DNA of 64,000 bases from Lunatimonas lonarensis (GTDB lineage Bacteria; Bacteroidota; Bacteroidia; Cytophagales; Cyclobacteriaceae). The position numbers and the translations under genes were made by a program. The notes beneath the pieces were generated by a model. It did not search any database. It worked only from the letters and a program-made list of their open reading frames with translations, and was not told the origin of the DNA. Of the stretch, positions 26,875 through 36,000 are shown piece by piece. The stretch is taken from the NCBI RefSeq assembly GCF_000390185.1, contig NZ_AQHR01000085.1, forward strand, positions 124,001 through 188,000, given 5' to 3'. How positions within the stretch are numbered: the first letter of the stretch is position 1; each line of letters begins with the position of its first letter.

Positions 26875-28086
26875 ATGGCGGACCGCCCAAATTTGCCAAA
26901 ATCTTCATTTTGGTACGAACTTCCAGAAGACCGCATCGCTAAGTATCCGCTCGAAAGACGGGATGCATCCAACTTGTTGTGGTACAAAGACCAGACCATA
27001 AGACACCACCGCTTTTCAGACCTTCCCGATTTATTGCCTCCCGATTCATTAATGGTATTCAACAATACCAAAGTGATTCCCGCGAGGTTGCTTTTTCAAC
27101 GGGAGACGGGATCTTGGATAGAGATTTTTCTATTAAAACCCATCGAACCCAGTACAGTCATCCAAACTGCCATGGAGGAAACGGCATCCACTACCTGGGA
27201 AACGATGATTGGGAACCTCAAAAGGTGGAAAGATGGAGAAAGACTGGTACAAACCGTCCGACTAGCGGAAAAAAATGTTCAGCTTACGGCAACGCTGCGA
27301 AGCAGAGAGGAGCGTTTGGTCCAACTGGAATGGGACAGTCCTTTTCCTTTCGCCTCGATAGTGGAAGCTGCGGGAAAGGTGCCGTTGCCCCCCTATCTCA
27401 ACCGAGAGGCCACCGATGCGGACAAGGAGACCTACCAGACGGTATACTCAGCCGTGAAGGGTGCAGTGGCAGCGCCTACCGCGGGTCTGCACTTTACACC
27501 ACAGATTCTCGATTCCATTAAAAGCAAAGGGATCGAAATGGATTACCTAACCCTACATGTAGGAGCGGGTACGTTTCAGCCAATTTCGGTAGAAAATGCG
27601 ACAGAACACGCCATGCATGGGGAACAAATGGTGTTTACCGCTGACAACCTACGCGCACTAATTCATACAAAAGGGAAAATAGTGGCGGTGGGAACTACCT
27701 CAATCCGCTCTCTTGAGAGCCTTTATTGGTTTGGCATAAAGCTAATGCGGGAAAAGGAAACAACGTTCGTAATCCCCCAAGATTACCCCTACCGAAACCA
27801 CCCGAACCTACCACCGTATAAAGAGGTTTTCTCTTTTGTGCTTGGGTGGATGGAAAAAAACAATAAAAAGAAATTAGATGGAGAAACCGCCATCTACATT
27901 TACCCCGGATATACATTTAGGGTAGTGTCCGGACTGGTTACAAATTTCCACCAGCCCGGATCTACACTCATTCTTCTGATCGCTGCCTTCACGGGAGAGA
28001 ACTGGAGGGAGATCTACCGTCAAGCTCTTGAAAACCGGTATCGTTTTCTTAGTTATGGAGACAGCAGCTTGCTATGGCGTGAATAA
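26875..28086 (+). CDS. queA: QueA-like S-adenosylmethionine:tRNA ribosyltransferase-isomerase
   Basis: 403 residues from the ATG at 26875, longer than the about 350 residues usual for QueA. N-terminal FWYELPEDRIAKYPLERRDASNLL and AAPTAGLHFT, then FQPISVENATEHAMHGE, match the family that makes epoxyqueuosine in tRNA. The C-terminal motif reads NFHQPGSTLI where most family members have NFHLPKSTLL. Extra sequence (about residues 85-130) accounts for much of the length. It could be a Bacteroidota-specific paralogue with a shifted substrate. It converges with the LytTR gene, 30 bp away. Confidence 0.82.
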   Translation: MADRPNLPKSSFWYELPEDRIAKYPLERRDASNLLWYKDQTIRHHRFSDLPDLLPPDSLMVFNNTKVIPARLLFQRETGSWIEIFLLKPIEPSTVIQTAMEETASTTWETMIGNLKRWKDGERLVQTVRLAEKNVQLTATLRSREERLVQLEWDSPFPFASIVEAAGKVPLPPYLNREATDADKETYQTVYSAVKGAVAAPTAGLHFTPQILDSIKSKGIEMDYLTLHVGAGTFQPISVENATEHAMHGEQMVFTADNLRALIHTKGKIVAVGTTSIRSLESLYWFGIKLMREKETTFVIPQDYPYRNHPNLPPYKEVFSFVLGWMEKNNKKKLDGETAIYIYPGYTFRVVSGLVTNFHQPGSTLILLIAAFTGENWREIYRQALENRYRFLSYGDSSLLWRE

Positions 28087-28115
28087 AGATCGTCAGGAAT
28101 TCACCTTTCCGACCA

Positions 28116-28520
28116 CTACTCGCCACTTCCAAGCTTTTGGATGCCGTTGATCAAAGTTTGATAGTAAGTCCGACCTACAGGTACCTTTTCGCCGCCAACA
28201 CACAATTCCTTTGGAGAAATGGTGGAAATAAGTTCCAAATTGACGATGAATGATTTATGGATTCGAATGAAAAGCTCTTCCGGAAGGATCTCCTCGAACT
28301 CTTTAAGGATATTTCGAAGGGAGTAGGTCTTTTTGGTGGTAACCAGCGTGGTGTAGTTTCCATCGCCCTTTAGATAAACGATTTCTGGATACGCCACTTT
28401 GGTAAGGCAACCCTTGTCACGGATGAACAGCGCATTTTTGATCAAGAGCTCTTTAGCTTTAAGGTGGGTTCCATTGGAACCATTTCCCGTTATAACCTTC
28501 AACGTTTCATTAATTTTCAT
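28116..28520 (-). CDS. LytTR DNA-binding domain protein, no receiver domain
   Basis: 134 residues. The LytTR domain (about 40-130) shows EIVYLKGDGNYTTLVT, KTYSLRNILKEFEEILP, FIRIHKSFIVNLELI and VPVGRTYYQTL, the usual ten-strand DNA-binding fold. The N-terminal 35 residues contain no response-regulator receiver or membrane segment. It is expected to be a transcription regulator working without phosphorylation, or through a partner. It lies between a convergent queA and a glycosyltransferase gene. Confidence 0.9.
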   Translation of the reverse strand: MKINETLKVITGNGSNGTHLKAKELLIKNALFIRDKGCLTKVAYPEIVYLKGDGNYTTLVTTKKTYSLRNILKEFEEILPEELFIRIHKSFIVNLELISTISPKELCVGGEKVPVGRTYYQTLINGIQKLGSGE

Positions 28521-28561
28521 ATGGTTGCTCTTTTATGTAAATCAGATACATAACCCACACC

Positions 28562-29884
28562 CTATTGTATTGTTTGCGCTCGATTCAAATTTTGCCAATC
28601 CCTAGCCAGAAAGGTAAAAACAATCAAATACTGAAGGATAAGAATCCATGAAGATTCCGACACCGGCGTGCTACGATAGTTAAGGTATGACAGTGAAATC
28701 ATGAAGGACCAAACCTGCATCGCACGGATTTTTGTAAAAACACTCAGACCAAGCGGAACGAGTATGTACCAAGGATGTACTACGGCTTGGAACGTCAAAT
28801 ACACTATGTAAATGAAAACCGATAAATAAAAGATATCCAATCGATTATGAAACCTAAAAGAAAAAAATAGGATAACCGCAGCGGCTATCATCGAAAGGAA
28901 TGGTGCGATGTATTGTATAGGATTATAGTCCATCCAAATCATAGAAACATTCCGCACGATATAATAAAGGGACGCATTGAATTCAAATTTCCCATAATAC
29001 AAATGAACGCTAGCCAAGAAATTTTCCAGATAAGGAAAAACTGCCAAGTTGCAAACAAATAAAATCACTACAAAGGCTACAGTGAAGGCGAAAACCTGCT
29101 CATGTCGATAATAATTACGAATCAAAAAATTCGGCAAAAGAATCAGTGGGGTTAGTTTAACCGATACGGCAGCAGCAAACCAAGCCCCTCCCAAGAAAGC
29201 GTTTTTGTTTACACAGGCTAAAACGCCCAGAATGCATAAAAGCATCATGCCTTCAAAATGGAGATTCCCTGATACTTCAATAATAACCAACGGATTGAGC
29301 GCATATAAGAGTGAGTTTACGGGAGGCAAACCATTGACTAGTAGTAATTTCCAAATAAGTAGCAAAGTCGCTATCTCAGCGACCAATAGTAGTATCCTTA
29401 AAGAAACCAAAGAATAGAATAAATCATAGGTACCTGTAAAAACAGCAAGTGAAAAAACCACTTGATTTAGAGGCGGATAAACACTGAAATAATCGGGGGA
29501 ATTTAAGCGAGGAAATAAATCTACAAGAAATTTATCCGCACCCAATGTCCCGTGTGCCATCACCTCCGAAGGGGTGTATTTATACGGACTGACTCCCTTT
29601 AACACCAAAAAGCCATCCCAAAGAAACCTTGCAAAATCTTCGGAAAGAGAAGGCCAAGCGAATAGCAAAACCAATCTGGCCAGAAAAGCTATCGCGAAAA
29701 AATACCAGAGTGGATAAGAGCCACTACTTGCCAACCGGAAAAGGATCCAAAAAAGGCCGAAAGAAATCGCGAATGCAGTGAGGAGCCAAAAAGCATTCTC
29801 TCGGGGAATGAGATAACCCATAACCCCAATCACAACCAAAAAGGAAAAGGACAGTGCGTTAAAAAAGAGCGGTAGCTTACTCAT
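28562..29884 (-). CDS. GT-C type membrane glycosyltransferase (GT87/mannosyltransferase-like)
   Basis: About 440 residues with ten or more membrane helices (start ATG at 29884 preferred; frame open to 29917). The first periplasmic loop has the acidic SEDFARFLWDGFLVLKGVSPYKYTP motif, and a later loop has YPPLNQVVF. This is typical of polyprenyl-phosphate-sugar-using GT-C enzymes that add mannose or other sugars on the outer face of the inner membrane. Donor and acceptor unknown. Confidence 0.8.
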   Translation of the reverse strand: MSKLPLFFNALSFSFLVVIGVMGYLIPRENAFWLLTAFAISFGLFWILFRLASSGSYPLWYFFAIAFLARLVLLFAWPSLSEDFARFLWDGFLVLKGVSPYKYTPSEVMAHGTLGADKFLVDLFPRLNSPDYFSVYPPLNQVVFSLAVFTGTYDLFYSLVSLRILLLVAEIATLLLIWKLLLVNGLPPVNSLLYALNPLVIIEVSGNLHFEGMMLLCILGVLACVNKNAFLGGAWFAAAVSVKLTPLILLPNFLIRNYYRHEQVFAFTVAFVVILFVCNLAVFPYLENFLASVHLYYGKFEFNASLYYIVRNVSMIWMDYNPIQYIAPFLSMIAAAVILFFSFRFHNRLDIFYLSVFIYIVYLTFQAVVHPWYILVPLGLSVFTKIRAMQVWSFMISLSYLNYRSTPVSESSWILILQYLIVFTFLARDWQNLNRAQTIQ

Positions 29885-30029
29885 GGATCTGGCCGTGGCT
29901 ACTGCTTTTATTCGCACAACATATTCTTAGTCCCGCTTCCATTGATCCAATGTTCTTTCTTATTCGCCCATAAGACACTTAAAACCAAACTTGACAAGAA
30001 GGAGGCGCTCCATCAATGGCCCTTGGCGA

Positions 30030-31052
30030 TTAGGTAGGCGTATCCAACTCGTCGACATCGGAAGGCGAAGGACTTCCCAGCTTCCTACTTACCACATCAT
30101 GGGGATATTTTAGGGCAAGTTCCCGGATTTCGTAGGTGAATCTACTGTAGGTTTCCTCCCACAATGCCCTCTCTTCCTCGGTGTAGGAGTAGAATCCTCT
30201 GCCATTGAAAATACCGTTTCCACCATTCTCGACTATGTTGTTGATAAGCGAATTGGGACCATGGGCGTTGCTTAGTGTAGGGAACAGTTCCTTCATTACG
30301 GTATGATAGGCTCCGATACCAGTCATATCCATCCAACGAAACACGCCAACCATGGGAATGAAATACCCTGCGACATTTCTACACGCTCGATCCACATCCT
30401 CAATGGTGGCATATCCCCCCTCGACCAGATGTAAAGCTTCCCTATACATCGCATACATAAGTCGGTTTCCTATAAAACCACGTATGTCCTTTTTTACCAA
30501 AACCGGCTCTTTATCCCATTTTTCCGCCAGTTTATATAGATAATCTGCAAGAGAATGATCACTCTTCTGGCCACAAATGATCTCTAGAAACCGGGTTGTA
30601 TGAGCCGGCTGCATCCAGTGCAGACCGAAAAACCGAGCCGGATTGGAAACAAATTCCTGTAGATCTGAAATAGGAATTGCGGAGGTATTGGAGGAAATAA
30701 TAGCGTCACGCTCCACCGCTTGGTCGATTTTGGCGAAGACAGCTCTCTTAATTTCCAAGTCCTCCTTCACCGATTCAATAACAATGCTGGCTGGGCGCAG
30801 TTTTTCATAACAATCGGTAAGAACCAGATTGGCCATGTATTCCTCTGCCTTTTTTGGCACCAATCCCTTCTCCCAGGCAATCTCCAGATAGGTTCTGATG
30901 CGACCTTCACTAGCCGGCAGGTTTTCCAGGACTGGCTCCAAACCGATCACTGAGTGACCTGCTATCAACATACAGGCAGTAATGCTGCTACCCATTAGGC
31001 CCAAGCCCACCATGCCAATGGTGATTTCACCCGACTCGCTAGAATAACTCAT
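30030..31052 (-). CDS. 3-hydroxyacyl-CoA dehydrogenase (second paralogue)
   Basis: 340 residues. N-terminal NAD domain with GLGLMGSSITACML, then SSNTSAIPISDL, GLHWMQPAHTTRFLEI and the C-terminal domain with VKKDIRGFIGNRLMYAM. In the HxxxP-type catalytic region it has HWMQPAHTT where the gene at 591-1481 has HFMNPVPVM, so substrate preference likely differs. Possibly a hydroxyacid or carnitine-type dehydrogenase. It is 70 bp downstream of the Gfo/Idh/MocA gene and probably cotranscribed. Confidence 0.88.
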   Translation of the reverse strand: MSYSSESGEITIGMVGLGLMGSSITACMLIAGHSVIGLEPVLENLPASEGRIRTYLEIAWEKGLVPKKAEEYMANLVLTDCYEKLRPASIVIESVKEDLEIKRAVFAKIDQAVERDAIISSNTSAIPISDLQEFVSNPARFFGLHWMQPAHTTRFLEIICGQKSDHSLADYLYKLAEKWDKEPVLVKKDIRGFIGNRLMYAMYREALHLVEGGYATIEDVDRACRNVAGYFIPMVGVFRWMDMTGIGAYHTVMKELFPTLSNAHGPNSLINNIVENGGNGIFNGRGFYSYTEEERALWEETYSRFTYEIRELALKYPHDVVSRKLGSPSPSDVDELDTPT

Positions 31053-31121
31053 ACAAATTTATGATGTCTATATAATTAAACTGTGATCGACCAAATTGGT
31101 CGGCAAAAACTCGATAATCCA

Positions 31122-32207
31122 TCAATCCAAGAATACGACCTGTCCCGTTCGCACCGACTCATCGCAGGCGAAGGCGATTCTAAGACTGTTTACAGCATCC
31201 ATCATGTGATCCTGTAGGTTGATATCTTCTTGGATGGCCTTAAGAAAATACTCCTGCTCCCTTTTACACAATCCGTTGTGATCTGGCTCATCGGTTAAGT
31301 CTATCCACTCGTCCTCTTTGGCAAATTTCTCGTCTTTGGTCAACTCACCGCTATGAACCAAAAGCGACTCTGTTTTTGTGTGCGCTTCGATGCTGTCCGA
31401 TTTTCCGGATCCCCCAGCATCCTTCGCCACGATCGAAACAGATCCATTTGGCCCAAATACATCCTTTATGAAAAAAGCGGTTTCACTTACCATCGGGCCC
31501 CACCCTGCCTCGTACCAACCAACTGAACCATCCTCAAAGCGAATCTGAAGGTTCCCATAGTTATAATTGCCTGCCGGAATCTCTTCGGTCAGCCGTGCGC
31601 CGATTGCATAAACTTGCTTAGGCTTGGATCGGGTCATTTGGCACATCACGTCAATGTAGTGAACCCCGCAGTCGACAATAGGGCTGAGGGATTTCATCAG
31701 GTTGCGGTGCAACGTCCACATAGCTCCTTCACTTTGTTGGTTAAGATTCATCCTCATTACCAAAGGCTTGCCCAATTTGTGGCTCTCGGCAATAAACCGC
31801 TCCCATGACGGATGATGCCTTAGAATATAGCCTATCACAAGTTTCTTATTATGCTTGGTAGCGGCGTCTACCACCCGCTGGGCACCCTCTACGGTATCGG
31901 CAAGGGGCTTTTCGACAAATACATGACAACCCTGCTCAATGGCATGCACTGCGTAGGCCTCGTGGGTGTCCGGATAGGTCGATATACTCACCGCATCCGG
32001 CTTGGTTAGGCCCATTGCCTGGTAATAATCGTCATAGAGTGGGTAGGTGGCACCTAGCTTATTATTTAAAATTTCCTTTGACTTTCCTCCAGAGACCAAA
32101 CCAACTATCTCAAATTCAGGTAGCTGATGATAGGCCAACGCATGGGAGGATCCCATGTTTCCACAGCCAACAACAAGGATTCTTACGGGTTTAGATATTT
32201 GGGTCAT
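31122..32207 (-). CDS. Gfo/Idh/MocA family oxidoreductase (cytoplasmic)
   Basis: About 361 residues from the ATG at 32207 (frame open to 32291). Rossmann domain VRILVVGCGNMGSSHALAY and the catalytic motif VFVEKPLADT (EKP with Lys). No signal peptide. The family oxidises sugar or inositol hydroxyls with NAD(P). It is upstream of the second 3-hydroxyacyl-CoA dehydrogenase in the same direction. Substrate unknown. Confidence 0.9.
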   Translation of the reverse strand: MTQISKPVRILVVGCGNMGSSHALAYHQLPEFEIVGLVSGGKSKEILNNKLGATYPLYDDYYQAMGLTKPDAVSISTYPDTHEAYAVHAIEQGCHVFVEKPLADTVEGAQRVVDAATKHNKKLVIGYILRHHPSWERFIAESHKLGKPLVMRMNLNQQSEGAMWTLHRNLMKSLSPIVDCGVHYIDVMCQMTRSKPKQVYAIGARLTEEIPAGNYNYGNLQIRFEDGSVGWYEAGWGPMVSETAFFIKDVFGPNGSVSIVAKDAGGSGKSDSIEAHTKTESLLVHSGELTKDEKFAKEDEWIDLTDEPDHNGLCKREQEYFLKAIQEDINLQDHMMDAVNSLRIAFACDESVRTGQVVFLD

Positions 32208-32473
32208 GTAACAGCAGTCGTTTATAGGGTAAAACTTTTGTTTTGATATCGAATCTAAAATTAAAGAAAAATGATTGGCGAAGGACATCAAATCGAAACT
32301 AATTTAAAAACCAAATCCCAGATCGATCTTGCCGTTCCGCTCCCAACCAGCATACAACCAGTAAAACAACCTAACAACAACTCCGCGTAAAAAATCTTTC
32401 TTGAAACCATATACAATATAATTGAATAGATTCAGTTAACGTTTATAACAATCAACAAAATTTAAAACATAGA

Positions 32474-32520
32474 TTGTACAAGTGGTTGTTTGTTAAAATC
32501 TATTTTATAAATTTGTACAA
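32474..32520. promoter_or_regulatory. Two identical TTGTACAA palindromes (candidate operator)
   Basis: TTGTACAA is its own reverse complement. It occurs at 32474-32481 and again at 32513-32520, 39 bp apart start to start (near four helical turns). The upstream copy lies before the TTG element, and the second overlaps the -7 box, so a bound protein would block or loop the promoter. The HTH protein encoded directly downstream is an obvious candidate binder (inference). Confidence 0.45.
32486..32515 (+). promoter_or_regulatory. Bacteroidota-type promoter (TTG-N19-TAAATTTG)
   Basis: TTG at 32486-32488, 19-bp spacer and TAAATTTG at 32508-32515 match the Bacteroidota housekeeping pattern TTG-N(17-23)-TAnnTTTG. 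Transcription would start around 32522, leaving a leader of about 24 nt before the ATG at 32546. Confidence 0.65.
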
Positions 32521-32545
32521 TTAAACGTAATTTACTTAATCAAAT

Positions 32546-32968
32546 ATGGGAACTATCAAGGAGTTTGTAAAGGAGTACAGCCAACTATTGGCAAATGAAT
32601 CACCGTTTATTTACGAAGACGAGGACGGCAAGCGATATAAGTCAGTCGAAGAGGCTTATAAAGGCGGAAAAAAAGTTACTATCAAAAATTCCAACGATTC
32701 GGCCATCGAATATCTAAAAGGAATGGGCATAGAATCTAAGTCGGATGTATCTAAATTTCTTGAATTGCTTAATCATATTTTTGGCTTTGAAAGCGGAAAG
32801 AAGAGCGGTACAAGAACCCGTAAAACTTACACAAGTGAGGAGAAAGCTGCCTTGATGGACGCTTGGAGCAAAGCAGAGGCCAACCAAGTTAGCAAAGTTG
32901 ATTTCTGCAAAGAAAACGACATCACTTACCAAACCCTGATGAAGTGGTTAAGGGAAGCGAAAGCGTAA
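32546..32968 (+). CDS. Small protein with transposase-like helix-turn-helix
   Basis: 140 residues. The N-terminal part (about 1-80) is acidic-basic mixed and unrecognised. The C-terminal part (about 94-140), RKTYTSEEKAALMDAW followed by KVDFCKENDITYQTLMKWL, has the pattern of the IS3 OrfA/IS66-type transposase HTH domain. No DDE transposase, inverted repeats or target duplication is visible nearby, so it looks like a stand-alone, possibly domesticated DNA-binding protein. It has its own promoter and terminator. Function unknown. Confidence 0.7.
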   Translation: MGTIKEFVKEYSQLLANESPFIYEDEDGKRYKSVEEAYKGGKKVTIKNSNDSAIEYLKGMGIESKSDVSKFLELLNHIFGFESGKKSGTRTRKTYTSEEKAALMDAWSKAEANQVSKVDFCKENDITYQTLMKWLREAKA

Positions 32969-32971
32969 AAT

Positions 32972-33003
32972 AAAAAGGTCGGTGTTTTCTCCGGCCTTTT
33001 TTT
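32972..33003 (+). terminator. Intrinsic terminator after the HTH gene
   Basis: AAAAAGGTCGG (32972-32982) pairs with CCGGCCTTTTT (32991-33001) with one G-U pair and an 8-nt loop, followed by more T. It isolates the HTH gene from the cytochrome gene starting at 33033. Confidence 0.8.
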
Positions 33004-33032
33004 ATTTCTATGCTTTTGAGTATTTTTAATGA

Positions 33033-36000
33033 ATGATAAAGGCCCGATTAAAATCTCTCTCCACAATCTTTATACTCACGGGCTGTGTTCTGGCTTGCGT
33101 CGAAAAAAAAGAAGACTGGGCTTTTGAATATGCCGCAAACAAAGAGGTTGCGGATTACATGAAAAATTTTGAAGGTAGGGGGGCTGTAACGGATTCGCTT
33201 GCCCTACCTCTCGATCCTAAGGAAGCACTACTACGTTTTGAAACCGCGGAGGATCTCGATATTACATTGGTATTAGCCGAACCAGCGGTTTCCCAACCAG
33301 TCGAACTGAACTTTGATCACAAGGGAAGGCTGTGGGTCGTGCAATACAATCAATACCCCTACCCAAAAGGACTAAGGATCACTTCCATTGACAATCATAC
33401 ACGGGTTTTATTTGACAAAATTCCTGAAGCTCCACCCGTCGGAGTGAAAGGTGCAGATAAAATCACATTCTTTGAAGATACCAACGGAGACGGCGTATTT
33501 GATAAATCCACCGATGCCATTACCGGGCTAAACATTGCCACTTCGGTCAATATCGGGAGAGGAAGAATTTGGGTTCTTACCCCCCCTTACCTTATCTCCT
33601 ATCCAGACGCAAACGATGACGGCATTCCGGACGGCGATCCCAAGGTACATGCCTCGGGATTTGGCCTGGAAGATACCCATGCTGTGGCAAATAGCCTTAC
33701 TTGGGGGCCAGATGGGTGGCTTTATGGCGTACAGGGAAGTACCACTACAGCCTCCATAACTACCAGTGCATCCAACAACATCGATTTTTTGGGGCAGGCG
33801 GTCTGGCGGTTGCATCCAGAATCAGAGGTATTCGAGCTTTTTGCGGAGGGTGGCGGAAACAATCCTTTTAACCTCGAATTTGACAGCAAGGGTCGGATCT
33901 TTTCCGGATCCAACGGATCGGACAGGGGACCCTATTATAAACAGGGAGGCTACTATATCAAAAGCTGGGGCAAGCACGGACCATTGACAAATCCCTATGC
34001 CTTTGGTGTCTTACCAAATATGCCCCTTGAGGGAAAACCACAACGGTTCACTCACGGGTTGGTTCGCTATGAGGCCAATTCCCTTCCCGAAAGATACCAT
34101 GGGAAACTATTGGCGATAAATCCGTTGCACAACTACTTGCAAGTGACCCGTCTTGAACCCCTGGGATCTTCTTTCAGGACAATAGACGAAGACATAGCCC
34201 TGTATTCGGATGATAAATGGTTTCGGCCTATCGACATCAAAACCGGGCCGGATGGAAATGTATATCTTACCGACTGGTACGACAGTAGGCTTACCCACGT
34301 GGATCCCAGGGACACCTGGCACAAAAGCAGCGGAAGAATTTATCGAATCGGAAAGAAAGGCGGTACCATTGGCTATACGATCGGGGACCTCAGCCGCCTA
34401 AGCATTGAGGATCTGATCCAATTGCTGGCTCACGAAAACAAGTGGTACCGACAGCAGGCCCTCCGCATATTGGGAGACCGTAGAGACAAAGATGCCATTC
34501 CAAGACTTCAAACGCTATTGAACGAAACCAATGGCCAACTGGCACTGGAAGCCTTGTGGGCATTGAACCTTTCGGGTGGGCTGGATGAGAAGCAGGCACT
34601 CGTGGCCCTAGCGCATCAGGATCCGTTTGTGAGAGCTTGGACGATACGACTGGTAGGAGACAGAAATCAACTCTCTGAAAAAACAGCAAAAAAAATCACC
34701 GATCTATCCCTCATAGAGGTTCACCCGGAGGTCATCAGTCAATTAACTGCCACCGCTAAACGCCTGCCTCCATCCCAAGCCTTACCTATCATCGAAAATC
34801 TATTGCAGAAAAAAGGACTGGAAGACGACCCCGACATACCAATGCAGCTATGGTGGGCAGTGGAACAAGTAGCCGGACAAGACAACGATGGATTGTTAAC
34901 ACTTTTCGAAAACAAAGGGTACTGGAAAAACAAGATGGTTTCTCAGGTTATCCTAACAAAGCTTGCACAACGTTGGATTATGTCCGATAAGGCGGCTGAT
35001 TATAACGCATGTGAGAGATTACTCTCGCTTGCCATCACCGCAGGAAAAGAATCGCTTGTGGTTGATGGAATTATGGAAGGCTTGAGAGGAATTGCGTCGG
35101 TGAATCTTCCTGAAAGCTTAAAGACAAAACTAAACGCCCATCAGAATAGCTTCGGTAACGCGCCACTTACCCTGGCCGTTAGGCAAGGAGATAGCCTGGC
35201 AATCGAATCGGCTATACAAATCATCCAAAAAAAGGAGGCCCCCCTACCTCTCCGTTTGGCCTATATATCACTTTTTGGGGAAGTGGATATTCCAAATGCC
35301 GTCCCATCCCTGTTGTCACTGGTTCAAAAAGACCCCTCTTCTGCTATTAAGCAAGCCTCCATCCACGCGTTGGAAAGCTACCCGGCAGCCGATATAGGCG
35401 ATAAACTCGCTGCCATGTATCCTACCATTCGAGCGGATGAATACGTACGGGAAGCCGCCATTCATCTCTTTTCGGTTAGAAAGGACTGGGCGTTGGCATT
35501 TTTTCGAGAAGTCGAAGAATCCCGTACCATCCACACAACAGACGTGCCGTACCTCTTGGCCAGAAAATTCCTTCTGCTTTCCGATACACAGGTTTCGCAG
35601 AAAGCGAAAAAACTATGGCCGGAAAGTATCCCCTGGACTGCGGACGATAAGAAAACTGAAATTCAGCGGGTAAGTAAGGCATTAACCGGCAGCAAAGGAG
35701 ATAGCCACGCAGGTAGGCAAATCTTCCAGAACAAATGCCTGTCGTGTCATAGATACAACAGTCCTGGAGGAATTATTGGCCCGGATCTATCCGGCTATGA
35801 TTTGAAGGATATCAATTACCTCCTGCTACATGTAATCGACCCAAATGCGTCAATCAGGGAGGGATATGAAACCTTTCATTTCGAAACGACCGATGGCAGA
35901 ACGCTAGAGGGAAAAATCGGCAGGCAGGAAGGAACCACGCTGCAAATACAGACTTCACATAATGGGAAAACAATCGCCCTTCCCGAAAACCGGTTGAAAT

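Larger units (their letters stand above)
32208..32545. other. AT-rich intergenic region with promoter and palindromes
   Basis: 338 bp upstream of the transposase-like HTH gene, with no reading frame of interest. The part from about 32400 on is very AT-rich and holds a consensus-type Bacteroidota promoter and two TTGTACAA palindromes, listed separately. Confidence 0.6.

Noticed and set aside
32400-33003. Possible insertion sequence around the HTH gene
   Set aside because: No terminal inverted repeats, target duplication or DDE transposase frame were found.
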